Positions 7,248 to 15,814 of a stretch of DNA of 64,000 nt are shown here, in pieces; within the stretch, counting starts at the first letter, position 1, and each line of letters starts with the position of its first letter. The stretch covers positions 17,889 through 81,888 of the forward strand of contig CANMSA010000021.1 of NCBI GenBank assembly GCA_947500385.1, read 5' to 3'. Below the pieces are notes generated by a model. The model was not told the origin of the DNA. It searched no databases and was given only the letters and a program-made list of their open reading frames with translations. The stretch is from an uncultured Flavobacteriaceae bacterium (GTDB lineage Bacteria; Bacteroidota; Bacteroidia; Flavobacteriales; Flavobacteriaceae). Both the position numbers and the translations under genes were made by a program.

Positions 7248-8779
7248 GTGCTTTCGTTTTGAAATCGCTTCACAAATTTTTCCCATCCTTCAAACTTTTC
7301 TTCACTCATAACACGCTCCATTTTCACCTGTCCTCCTTTTTTCTTGCTTGCTGCACTCCACTCATGAAAAATTTCAGGGTCAACGATACGAACTTTTACC
7401 CCCTTTAGCGCCTTAGACCTGGCCACGCGATAATTTTTGTTTGCTTTTTTTAGAAAAACATCAAGGGTTTCGGCAATTTCATGGTCGGCAACCTGCTCGG
7501 TTCCGAGATACCATGTATGGTAAAAACCATCTTCATACTTTTTGGCACAAAGAGTGTATTCCGGTATTTGAATTTTATACCTTTCCTCTAAATGCCCCAC
7601 TCCATCGTTCAATTTGTTGACCGATAACTGAGAACCAACAGTATTAAGGAAAAATTTTGTACGTCCCGTAATCTTTATTTCTGCCCTTTCCACATTGGTG
7701 AATTCAACAGTGTCTCCAATCATATAGCGCCAAGCCCCAGCAACGGTACTCAATACCAACACATAGTCTTGTCCGAGTCTTACTTCATCTAAACCTACAC
7801 TCTTCGCCGTCTGGGCCAAGCTACCATCTTCCTTGATTGCCTCGGTTTCAAAGGGTATAAATTCAAAATAGATACCATTGTCAGTAACCAATTGCATGGC
7901 ATTCGTTTCTGGTCTACTCTGAAATGCGATAAATCCTTCTGAAGCCAAATAAGTGTCTATTATGGTCATAGGCTTCCCCATAAGGGCATTGAAGCTTTTC
8001 TCATAAGGTCCGAAAGCCACTCCCCCGGAAGTAAAGACCCGAAGGTTCGGCCATATTTCGTGAATGTGATTTAGCTTGTGGGCCCTAATAACTTCTTTCA
8101 ACATTAATTCCATCCATGATGGAATACCGCTTAAGGCTCCAATATCCCAACTAGGAGCTTGAGCGACTATTTTGGTCACCCGTTCATCCCAATCATCAAT
8201 TTCTGCGATATCCTGCCCTGGCTTGTAGTAACCACGAAACCATGACGGTATATTGCTGGCGCTAATTCCGCTAATTTCTCCTTCTAGATGTCCCTTCCGT
8301 TGGGTTAAGTCGGTTGAACTTCCTAACATCAATATACCTTTTTCAAAAAAATCTGCCGGCAGGTCAAAATTTTTCAAAGCCAGAACCTGTTGTACCCCTG
8401 CATTTTGAATTGATTTAATCATTGCATCGGTAACAGGGATTCGCTTACTTGTTTTCCCAGTGGTTCCAGAGCTAAGGGCATAATAATCGGGATACCCGGG
8501 CCAAGTGACGTTTTCTAAATTTTCTTGGTGTTGTTTGCTCCACCACTGTTTGTTGATTCGATAATAGTCAAAAAAAGGAACCGTAGCGGCGAACGTTCGC
8601 GCCGTATCATCTGCGTTTAAAATGGCATTAAAGTCATACTGTTTGCCAAAAGCTGTTGTGGTAGCCTCTTTCAACAATTCGTTTAAAACCTGTTTTTGTT
8701 CTTCCACAGGGTTACGTTCATTGGTTACTAGATCCACTGCCTGCAACACTCCCTTTACTAAATTTCCCAAGATTGTCAT
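7244..8779 (-). CDS. GH3 auxin-responsive-promoter family protein (acyl-adenylating fold)
   Basis: About 511 aa. GH3 proteins belong to the adenylate-forming superfamily; plant members conjugate amino acids to acyl acids, while bacterial roles are mostly untested. The nucleotide-binding loop YALSSGTTGKTSKRIP (about residues 110-125) is characteristic, with later TYLASEGF and WRYMIGDTVEF motifs. The start at M11 of the longest frame (MTILGNLVKG) is preferred because relatives begin this way; the longer version starts 30 bases upstream. No signal peptide. It is transcribed alone from the 8.8-9.4 kb gap and ends convergently on the HELGH gene. The substrate in this organism is unknown. Confidence 0.85.
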   Translation of the reverse strand: MTILGNLVKGVLQAVDLVTNERNPVEEQKQVLNELLKEATTTAFGKQYDFNAILNADDTARTFAATVPFFDYYRINKQWWSKQHQENLENVTWPGYPDYYALSSGTTGKTSKRIPVTDAMIKSIQNAGVQQVLALKNFDLPADFFEKGILMLGSSTDLTQRKGHLEGEISGISASNIPSWFRGYYKPGQDIAEIDDWDERVTKIVAQAPSWDIGALSGIPSWMELMLKEVIRAHKLNHIHEIWPNLRVFTSGGVAFGPYEKSFNALMGKPMTIIDTYLASEGFIAFQSRPETNAMQLVTDNGIYFEFIPFETEAIKEDGSLAQTAKSVGLDEVRLGQDYVLVLSTVAGAWRYMIGDTVEFTNVERAEIKITGRTKFFLNTVGSQLSVNKLNDGVGHLEERYKIQIPEYTLCAKKYEDGFYHTWYLGTEQVADHEIAETLDVFLKKANKNYRVARSKALKGVKVRIVDPEIFHEWSAASKKKGGQVKMERVMSEEKFEGWEKFVKRFQNEST

Positions 8780-8809
8780 TGATTGTATTTTATTTGTTTT
8801 TGACAGCAT

Positions 8810-9428
8810 GAAATTACTTCGAAGTATTCATCCCATACTCCATTACTGTTTTGCCAAACGCACTTGACTTGCCCTTAAACGTTGTTAGGAGTTTCGTACA
8901 CTTTTAGAAAACTAAGCACTGTAATTGCACTACAACGCATTTCAACAAACGACTTGCCCGAGCGTCTGTAACTACCATTAAAGCAGATAGAAGCATTAGA
9001 GAGTTTGAGTTGTATTCTACGACTTTTGCACTTTTTCATAAAAATCACCTTGACAACCGTTATACCATACCATAACTACTATCTGCCCCTTACATGATTC
9101 TCAAAAATTCTAGTGTCCGCTACTTTTTTCTTTTTTGGTATACTTTTTATCTTTTTTTACGGTTCCCTTATTTTTTCTTTTCTCTTTTTTCGTTTTATGT
9201 TCATCTCCAGCAGGACCATTTACTTCAAATACATCTGACATATTTTATATTTTTTTAATTAATCGAAAGTACCGTCTTTCAACAGCTTGTATTGACGTAT
9301 ACCATAGGTTTTATAGCTCATATGATTTTTGGTCGAGTATGACCAATGAGGTTGGAAATGTGAAATTAAGACTGAACTACTGTCTAAAAATTCTCTTTCA
9401 AAATACTACCTTGCCAAAAATCTATAGC
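8810..9428. other. Intergenic region between divergent GH3 and CotH genes
   Basis: About 620 bp without a credible gene. It must hold the promoters of both divergent genes. Bases 9119-9205 are a strikingly pyrimidine-rich tract (long T runs broken by C). A frame from TTG 9135 extends the CotH gene upstream, but its translation is low-complexity (Phe/Leu/Ser) and lacks a sensible N-terminus, so it is treated as non-coding. Confidence 0.5.
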
Positions 9429-10877
9429 ATGTTCCCAAAAAAATGTGTCTTTAAAGTTCTTTTCTTTTGCGTGTCGTTGGTTTTCACAGTTTTTGGTAAT
9501 GGACAAAAAATTAAGGCAGTGAAGGGAAGTTTTGCCATCGACAGGAAACATAAAATTATTATCTGGCATGCAACGCATTCTGTGGGCCAGAAGTGGGAAC
9601 CGCTCCTGTTAAAAATTCGTTTTGATAAAATATATAGGTTTAAAGATGGTGTGAAATCGTTTTCATTCGATCAGCGATATCTCGTTGTAAGAAAGGGACA
9701 GGAATTTTCGTTGTTCATTTCGAAATTCCCGCTGGTTCAGATAGAAGTAGATACAGTTTTAAATAATAATACCAAGGTCCTCGGAAAATATTCCTATTTA
9801 AATGGAAACACATTTATTCAAAATGGGGTAGGACTGGAACATAGAGGAAACCTATCCTTAACCTACCCAAAAAAAACATATGATTTAGAGTTTTGGAAAG
9901 ACAGCATCGTCCAAAAGTCAAAAGATGTACGTTTTAAGGACCTACGAAAAGACGATGATTGGATTCTAGACGGACTCTATAATGAACCTTTACGACTGCG
10001 ATCGACTTTTGCCCTTGCCTTATGGAACAAGATTCAGAAACCTTTATATCAAAAGAGAGAACCCGTGGCAAAAAGTGGGGTTGACGCAGTATTCGTAGAA
10101 GTTTTTAAAAACAAACGATATGAGGGTATTTACGCTTTATCGGAATCTGTCGACCGAAAATTGTTAGGGCTACAAAAAAATGAAGGGGATTTTGTTAAGG
10201 GTGAACTTTTTAAAGCTTCTTCATATGAAGGGGCACCTTCGTTCAAACAGGCACCGGATTATAACAATCTTTTCCCACATTGGGGAGGATTTGAAATGGT
10301 TTATCCAATCATAGAATATGAATCGCATTGGCAAAATCTTTTTGACCTTGTTGAATTGGTAGTTAATGGAAGTGACGAAGAATTTATTGCCAACATCAGC
10401 AAGAAATTGGATATTCAAAATGCACTCGACTATTTTCTCTTTGTGAACCTACTGCGAGCTACTGATAATTTGGGTAAGAATTACTATTTAGCCCGTTATA
10501 CCAAAAACGACCCCTACTTTTTTGTTCCATGGGATTTGGACGGCATTATGGGAATTATACAGGATGGAAAAAGAATTCCCACTACTGACGATGTTTTAAG
10601 TAACGGGCTATTTGATAGATTACTTCTACTTAATCCAGATGGATATCGCGACCGACTTAAAAAAAGATGGCGCCACCTCCGTTCCGATACTTATAGTAAT
10701 CAATCTCTTTTAAACAAATTGAGCAAACAATATAACCGGTTTCAAAAAGAAAAGATATATGAACGAGAATACAAAGTCTGGCCGGCAGAAAGGACCACAG
10801 GCGCTGAATATTCATACCTTACCATCTGGCTCTCAGACCGACTTGCTTTTTTGGATTCCTATGTCGAAAAACTATAA
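9429..10877 (+). CDS. CotH kinase family protein, secreted
   Basis: A 482-aa protein from ATG 9429, which starts a signal peptide (MFPKKCVFKVLFFCVSLVF). CotH proteins have an atypical kinase fold and phosphorylate secreted proteins in Bacillus spore coats; Bacteroidota versions are exported and uncharacterised. Family signatures are LEHRGNLS, the long DDDWILDGLYNEPLRLRS block, VFVEVFKNKRYEGIYALSES and the C-terminal LLRATDNLGKNYYLARY with FVPWDLDG, the last carrying the metal-binding Asp. Its stop overlaps the convergent metallophosphoesterase gene by 6 bp. Target protein unknown. Confidence 0.85.
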   Translation: MFPKKCVFKVLFFCVSLVFTVFGNGQKIKAVKGSFAIDRKHKIIIWHATHSVGQKWEPLLLKIRFDKIYRFKDGVKSFSFDQRYLVVRKGQEFSLFISKFPLVQIEVDTVLNNNTKVLGKYSYLNGNTFIQNGVGLEHRGNLSLTYPKKTYDLEFWKDSIVQKSKDVRFKDLRKDDDWILDGLYNEPLRLRSTFALALWNKIQKPLYQKREPVAKSGVDAVFVEVFKNKRYEGIYALSESVDRKLLGLQKNEGDFVKGELFKASSYEGAPSFKQAPDYNNLFPHWGGFEMVYPIIEYESHWQNLFDLVELVVNGSDEEFIANISKKLDIQNALDYFLFVNLLRATDNLGKNYYLARYTKNDPYFFVPWDLDGIMGIIQDGKRIPTTDDVLSNGLFDRLLLLNPDGYRDRLKKRWRHLRSDTYSNQSLLNKLSKQYNRFQKEKIYEREYKVWPAERTTGAEYSYLTIWLSDRLAFLDSYVEKL

Positions 10878-12119
10878 AATTCTTAAGACTTCGCGCACTC
10901 CTAAATCATTGATTACAAATTCATGCCCGTTCTCAATCAAAAGACCTTTTGTTTTGCCAGAAAACCTTTTTCTTCCATGCGGCACATCCAACATTAAAAG
11001 TCTTCCATCCAATCCAATCGAAATGGAATCAACATGAGTGTGCCCAACTACGACTTTATGGCTATCAAACCTATCAAGCAGTTCTACCAAATATTTCGCC
11101 GAAAACGCCTTTTCTTTTCTGCTGGCAAAAACCAGGCCCCTGTACCAAAAAGGGCCCTTATTACTATACAAGAACTTTATAGCAGCGTCTATTTCATCCA
11201 TTTCAAAATAATAAGCACTGCGTACTTTGTCATTAATTTCTTGAATCGTTAATCTATAATTTAAAAGTTCCTCACTAAGCCCTCCATGAACGAATAGGTA
11301 TGTTCCAATTTTTTCTATGGTATTTTTTTTTGATAGCCAGTTACCAAGTTCTGAATTAGTCGAGTACATAAACTTTACAGCCTCCGTACGGTCAACTTTA
11401 CCACTTATTCTTTTTGCAATATTTACATACTTCACATCATTATAGCGGAAATCCCCCCTGAAATTAAACACCTCATGATTGCCCAGAATAAAATGTACCA
11501 TCCCATTATGTAACAATGCCTGCTGTTCTAGTTTATAAATTAACCAAAGGGTCGGCACCACATTTTTCCCTCTGTCCACAAAATCACCTAAAAGCACTAG
11601 ATGTCCCGTACCAAAAACCCAATTATAGTCTTTATCAATCACCTGGTTCGCCATTAAAAAGCCGGCCAACGCATCAAATTCTCCCTCGATATCAGAAATA
11701 GCAATAAGTTTAGAGGACAGCGGGTAAGATGCTAAAGGAATTTCATGTTGGGCCGCAATAGCAATTGTAAATGCATCACCCATTGCATTGGCAACCTGAA
11801 CCGAAATACTATCTTTTCTAAAAGCTGTTTCCTTGATAAATTTTCCGTATTTATTCACTCGGTACAATGTATCCCTGATTATATAAGGTCCATCGACCTG
11901 TACGTTGGTATTAGAAAAGCGAGCGGAATGCCGAGTGCTGTCTATAAAAAATTTGCTATCTGGTTCTTGGCCCAGCACAAAACAAGTCAAAAAAAGCGGC
12001 AAAAGGTTTACTAATAACAAGCACAAATCACTGTAATGTTCACGCCTAACGTACCCTACAGAACTCACAGTACGGGGTTGTAATCGTCTTCTTAAACCTA
12101 GGCAATGCCAATTGAACAT
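10872..12119 (-). CDS. Calcineurin-like metallophosphoesterase, probably exported
   Basis: A 415-aa protein with the metal-binding motifs of the PPP-type phosphoesterase fold: ISDIEGEFDAL (Asp about 143; Glu where the family GDxHG motif has His), LLGDFVDRG (about 177-185), ILGNHEVFN (about 211-219), FVHGGLS and VVGHTHVDS. This set resembles Shewanella-like bacterial protein phosphatases. A hydrophobic stretch near residues 31-50 followed by GQEP suggests a signal peptide, but the 30 residues before it are odd, so the true start may be an internal non-ATG codon. The upstream gene ends 14 bp away, so the two are likely co-transcribed. Substrate unknown. Confidence 0.83.
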   Translation of the reverse strand: MFNWHCLGLRRRLQPRTVSSVGYVRREHYSDLCLLLVNLLPLFLTCFVLGQEPDSKFFIDSTRHSARFSNTNVQVDGPYIIRDTLYRVNKYGKFIKETAFRKDSISVQVANAMGDAFTIAIAAQHEIPLASYPLSSKLIAISDIEGEFDALAGFLMANQVIDKDYNWVFGTGHLVLLGDFVDRGKNVVPTLWLIYKLEQQALLHNGMVHFILGNHEVFNFRGDFRYNDVKYVNIAKRISGKVDRTEAVKFMYSTNSELGNWLSKKNTIEKIGTYLFVHGGLSEELLNYRLTIQEINDKVRSAYYFEMDEIDAAIKFLYSNKGPFWYRGLVFASRKEKAFSAKYLVELLDRFDSHKVVVGHTHVDSISIGLDGRLLMLDVPHGRKRFSGKTKGLLIENGHEFVINDLGVREVLRIL

Positions 12120-12133
12120 AATTACTTGAATAT

Positions 12134-12628
12134 TTACTCGGCTTCAGAGTTGTCAAGACCATCGATAAGCCCATCTATTTGAATAATTATTTGTTTTCTT
12201 TTTTGTTTTGCCTTTTCAATGACCTCATCGCTGCTTTTAGGATTTGCAATTTGGTTGTTGTAATAATCTACCAAGGTTCTCATAGCATTCATTTTTGCAC
12301 TCAAATGTGTTTGCTCCACCTGCTGAATCAAAACTTGTTGAGCCTTTTGCTGCAGTTTAGCTCCTTTGGAAAGCTCTCTACGATTCAGTACAATTTCCTC
12401 TCTATTTTGGCGTATCTCATCTCTTTGTAAGACTATGGTATATAACAATGCCGCAAATGCCAGACCCGAAAACAGTGCATTTACCGCTCCGAACAAATCT
12501 CCAAAAGTGCCTCTATCGGCCCATTCGTCCAATAGTGCAACTATCAACCAGCCTGATACCAGCCACAAAACGACCACCGCCAGCATGAGCTTTACAAAAA
12601 TTCCAATCCTTGATTTATTTTCTTCCAT
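12134..12628 (-). CDS. Two-helix membrane protein with cytosolic coiled coil
   Basis: A 164-aa protein. Helix 1 is about residues 12-32 (KLMLAVVVLWLVSGWLIVAL), then a short periplasmic loop DEWADRGTFGDLFGAVNALF and helix 2, followed by a long charged coiled coil (about 70-135) rich in Gln/Glu/Arg. The RGTFGDLFGAVNALFSGLAF pattern recurs in a widespread family of uncharacterised bacterial membrane proteins. It lies 14 bp upstream of the metallophosphoesterase on the same strand. No function can be assigned. Confidence 0.75.
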   Translation of the reverse strand: MEENKSRIGIFVKLMLAVVVLWLVSGWLIVALLDEWADRGTFGDLFGAVNALFSGLAFAALLYTIVLQRDEIRQNREEIVLNRRELSKGAKLQQKAQQVLIQQVEQTHLSAKMNAMRTLVDYYNNQIANPKSSDEVIEKAKQKRKQIIIQIDGLIDGLDNSEAE

Positions 12629-12955
12629 ACGTTCCCCTCAATATAAAACAATTTCTATAGTAAACCTCAAATAGACATATATCTATACAATTGTCCGGAA
12701 AAGCATATGGGTTTATTTGAACAGCAAGCATGTATCAACTAAGATGAAAATTATCAATACTATTTAATACGTAGTTGATTTCAGCAACGATGCGAGTGTT
12801 AGGTTTTTCCAAAAATTAAAAACTTATCCTATCATCTGAATTTTTTACGGTTCAATCAGTTTTTCCTATTAACATATTTTTAACATTTAAAACCAAACCC
12901 TGCAAATCAACCTTCGTAGGTAAGGACAAATAAATATTCATTTAAAATTGAAACA
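12629..12955. other. Intergenic region upstream of the DUF4331 operon
   Basis: AT-rich, about 330 bp, between divergent genes. No coding frame is credible. It presumably contains the promoter of the plus-strand DUF4331-TPR-receptor operon, but no clean -7/-33 pair was found. Confidence 0.4.
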
Positions 12956-13636
12956 ATGAAAAAAACAACACTAGTATCGGGTTTGGGAATACTCGCCATT
13001 GTAGGGGGTATCCTAATTGCTGCCGATCACATTGATGCGCCTTCCTCTAGAGGCACCACCGCTGATATAGCGGATTTTTATGGCTTTGAACCCAGCGAAG
13101 GTTCTGACAACACCGTATTTGTGGTAGATTTACAATCGAACGTACTCCCCGACTTGGCGTATGGCACGTTTGACGAGAACGTTTTAACCGAAATCAACAT
13201 CGACACCAACAACGATTTGGTCGAAGATCTGGTCATTCAAGCAATTCCACGAAACGGTCGAATGTATTTTTTCGGTCCTGTAGCCCCTTCACAAACAGGT
13301 CTGGATAGTGAAGTATTGGTCGATGCGCCCTTAGGAGACGTGGAAATCTCCGGAACAACCGCTATTACGGAAACCACGGACAATGGAGTACAGCTTTTTG
13401 CTGGCCCGCGCCAAGATGCTTTTTACTTCGACTTCTTTCAATTCAATGCCGTTATCGGAGGCATGGCCCCTGGCGGGTTCAAAACAGCGGAAGAAGCTGA
13501 AGATACTTTTGATGGGGCCAATACCCTATCCATTGTTCTTGAGGTACCCAATAGCCTTCTGGGTGCCACTACGGGAATGAACGCCCTAGGATTAAATGTG
13601 TACAAAGCATGGGTCACCACGAATAGCAAACAATAA
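12956..13636 (+). CDS. DUF4331 family exported protein
   Basis: A 226-aa protein with an N-terminal hydrophobic export segment (residues ~4-22), then the DUF4331 signature ADHIDAPSSRGTTADIADFY at the mature N-terminus and a later FYFDFFQFNAVIGG segment. DUF4331 proteins are secreted or periplasmic and functionally uncharacterised; the conserved His/Asp-rich start could bind metal, which is inference. It heads a plus-strand operon with a second DUF4331-like lipoprotein, a TPR lipoprotein and a TonB receptor. The gap to the next gene is 22 bp. Confidence 0.85.
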   Translation: MKKTTLVSGLGILAIVGGILIAADHIDAPSSRGTTADIADFYGFEPSEGSDNTVFVVDLQSNVLPDLAYGTFDENVLTEINIDTNNDLVEDLVIQAIPRNGRMYFFGPVAPSQTGLDSEVLVDAPLGDVEISGTTAITETTDNGVQLFAGPRQDAFYFDFFQFNAVIGGMAPGGFKTAEEAEDTFDGANTLSIVLEVPNSLLGATTGMNALGLNVYKAWVTTNSKQ

Positions 13637-13658
13637 CAACAGTTCTAAAACAACAATA

Positions 13659-14420
13659 ATGAAACAACGTATTCTATATTTTTCAATGCTACTAACAAGC
13701 CTGTCCCTTATGATCGCTTGTAGTAATGACGATGACGCCATGCCCGTGGTACTAGCCACTTGTACCGATGGTATTATGAACGGTACCGAAACGGGAATTG
13801 ACTGCGGGGGCAGTTGCACCCCTTGTGAAGATGGCAATGCCATGGATCCTGATTTCTCCGGTATGTTTACCCAAATAGATTTTATGGGACGCCCGGGAAT
13901 CAACACAGTTCTAAGTGCCGATGATGCCACAAAAGACGCCCATAACAGGGCCATTCCCTCAGAAATGGCCGCTCAGTTCCAGGCAAGTTTCGAAGATCGG
14001 TTGGAAGCCTATCATGATGTTTATGCAAATCTGCTAGGATTAGACCCCATGGATGTGAATTATCAAAACAACATTTTGGGACTTGACGCTCCAACCTTAA
14101 CCGGTTATTTGGCGGCAGATGTACTTGAAATCGCACCCGACTTGCCGACTACCTATTTCGATCCTGGTACCGATGCCGATATGGATGGTAGCATCCTGGT
14201 GCCAGATGGTGATGAAGTTGCCTTAACGGGGAGAACGCTGCAAGATGATATCATCGATGTCTCCTTGATATTGCTTTTCGGTGGGGAAACTGGGGATCGC
14301 TTTAGCGGGCAAGACACCAATATGGACGGTATGGCCGATTTACCGAGGCTTACTTCGGATGGAGTATCGCTAACCGCTACCCCTACGAGCACTTTCCCCT
14401 ACTTGGGCGCTCCGGAATAA
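13659..14420 (+). CDS. DUF4331-like lipoprotein with Cys-rich linker
   Basis: A 253-aa protein from ATG 13659, with signal peptide and lipobox LMIACSND. After the lipid anchor is a four-Cys segment (CTDGIMNGTETGIDCGGSCT plus PC) found in many Bacteroidota lipoproteins. The rest contains NTVLSADDATKDAHNRAIPS and a C-terminal DGVSLTATPTSTFPYLGAP that resemble the distal part of DUF4331 proteins; genes 12956 and 13659 therefore look like a split or paired DUF4331 set. An upstream extension to 13596 would overlap the previous gene and lacks a signal peptide, so it is rejected. Confidence 0.78.
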   Translation: MKQRILYFSMLLTSLSLMIACSNDDDAMPVVLATCTDGIMNGTETGIDCGGSCTPCEDGNAMDPDFSGMFTQIDFMGRPGINTVLSADDATKDAHNRAIPSEMAAQFQASFEDRLEAYHDVYANLLGLDPMDVNYQNNILGLDAPTLTGYLAADVLEIAPDLPTTYFDPGTDADMDGSILVPDGDEVALTGRTLQDDIIDVSLILLFGGETGDRFSGQDTNMDGMADLPRLTSDGVSLTATPTSTFPYLGAPE

Positions 14421-14450
14421 GTATCCTATCTATGAAAAAGAATGCTTTTA

Positions 14451-14478
14451 GGGAGGATGAAAATCGTCCTCCCTTTTT
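14451..14478 (+). terminator. Intrinsic terminator after the DUF4331 pair
   Basis: GGGAGGA and TCCTCCC arms around ATGAAAATCG are followed by TTTTT at 14474-14478. It divides the DUF4331 pair from the TPR/receptor genes, either ending the transcript or giving polar attenuation. Confidence 0.8.
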
Positions 14479-14504
14479 GTAAAAAAGTCCTTAAAAAGAT
14501 ACCC

Positions 14505-15779
14505 ATGAAATTTCTACTACCCTTCGCCTGCCTTTTATTTTTGGTTTCCTGCGTTGAAACCAAAGAAGATTTTAAGACCCATAAAAAAGACTACGCATCG
14601 TTTCTCAAGGTGACCCCGGCAGATACGAGCTCAAAATATTTTGAATTGTGGAATTCAAAAATAAAAGCCGACAGCATGCAGCTGCTTAGTTTTGGAATTG
14701 TAAGCGGGGAATACACCCGGTTTTTTAAAAACACAGGCGACATTGGTTACCTGAAAAAATCAGAACAGGCCCTAGAAAAAGCCGTTCAAATCGCGGCCAT
14801 AGGTCGTGCAGGGTATTACCGGGCTTTGGCAAGAAACTACATTTCGCAACATCGCTTCCAAGACGCATTGAAAATGGCAAAATCGGCCCAAAAAATAGGA
14901 ACCGGACAAACGGAGACACATAGCCTATTGTTCGATGTTCATATGGAACTGGGGAACTATGAAACGGCAAAGGAACATTTAGACAATCTTACCAATTTTT
15001 CAGACTTCGGTTTTTTGATTCGACTCGCCAAATGGAACGATCATCGAGGCGATTTGCACCAAACCATTCGTATGATGGAAAAAGCGACCCTTATTGCCGA
15101 AGCTTCAAAAAATAAGGAGTTGTTGCTATGGTCGTATACCAATTTGGCCGATTATTACGGACATGCCGGCGACATTCAAAAGTCCTATGAGCATTATCTT
15201 AAATCGCTACAACTTGATCCACAAAACGCCTATGCAAAAAAAGGAATCGCATGGATTCTTTTTTCGCACGAGAACAACCCCAAAGAAGCTTTGCGCATCT
15301 TGGATACGGTGACAGCATACAATTCATCACCGGACTACTTTTTGCTCAAAAGCGAAATGGCCGACTATGCGAATTTAACCCTTGACCATCACAAAAACAT
15401 AAAATACTTTTTGCAAGAAGCAACTAACCCCGACTACGGGGCAATGTATCGGCCACATCTCATCGGGGTGTATCTTGATTCCGGAGAATTTGACAAAGCT
15501 ATTGCTATGGCCCTTAAAGAAGTCAACAACCGGCCCACTCCAGAAGCATACGCCTTACTTGCCTATGGCCACTTTAAAAATGGGGATACAGCACTTGCCT
15601 TGGATTTGGTTAAAAAACACATTTACGGTCAAACATTTGAGCCACATATATTGTTAAAAGCGGCAGAAATATTCAAAGCTTCCGGTGAAGACAAAGAACT
15701 GCAACTCCTTAAGGAAGCGCTATTGGAAGCCACTTACGAGCTCGGCCCCAAGACAGCTTTAAAAATGCAATCCCTTTAG
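14505..15779 (+). CDS. TPR-repeat lipoprotein
   Basis: A 424-aa protein. ATG 14505 opens a signal peptide with lipobox LFLVSC; an upstream in-frame ATG at 14442 is rejected because the extension would run through the terminator hairpin. The mature part is a series of tetratricopeptide-type helix pairs across roughly residues 80-400; TNLADYYGHAGDIQKSYEHY and LKSLQLDPQNAYAKKGIAWI are the clearest units. TPR arrays act as protein-binding scaffolds. The TonB receptor follows 35 bp downstream, so the protein is probably an outer- or inner-membrane-anchored accessory of that receptor. Confidence 0.83.
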   Translation: MKFLLPFACLLFLVSCVETKEDFKTHKKDYASFLKVTPADTSSKYFELWNSKIKADSMQLLSFGIVSGEYTRFFKNTGDIGYLKKSEQALEKAVQIAAIGRAGYYRALARNYISQHRFQDALKMAKSAQKIGTGQTETHSLLFDVHMELGNYETAKEHLDNLTNFSDFGFLIRLAKWNDHRGDLHQTIRMMEKATLIAEASKNKELLLWSYTNLADYYGHAGDIQKSYEHYLKSLQLDPQNAYAKKGIAWILFSHENNPKEALRILDTVTAYNSSPDYFLLKSEMADYANLTLDHHKNIKYFLQEATNPDYGAMYRPHLIGVYLDSGEFDKAIAMALKEVNNRPTPEAYALLAYGHFKNGDTALALDLVKKHIYGQTFEPHILLKAAEIFKASGEDKELQLLKEALLEATYELGPKTALKMQSL

Positions 15780-15814
15780 CACCAATTTTTACACTAAAAA
15801 ACAGTCTTTACGAA

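Noticed and set aside
9135..9428. N-terminal extension of the CotH protein from TTG 9135
   Set aside because: It translates to low-complexity Phe/Leu-rich sequence over the pyrimidine tract, while an internal ATG at 9429 starts a clear signal peptide.
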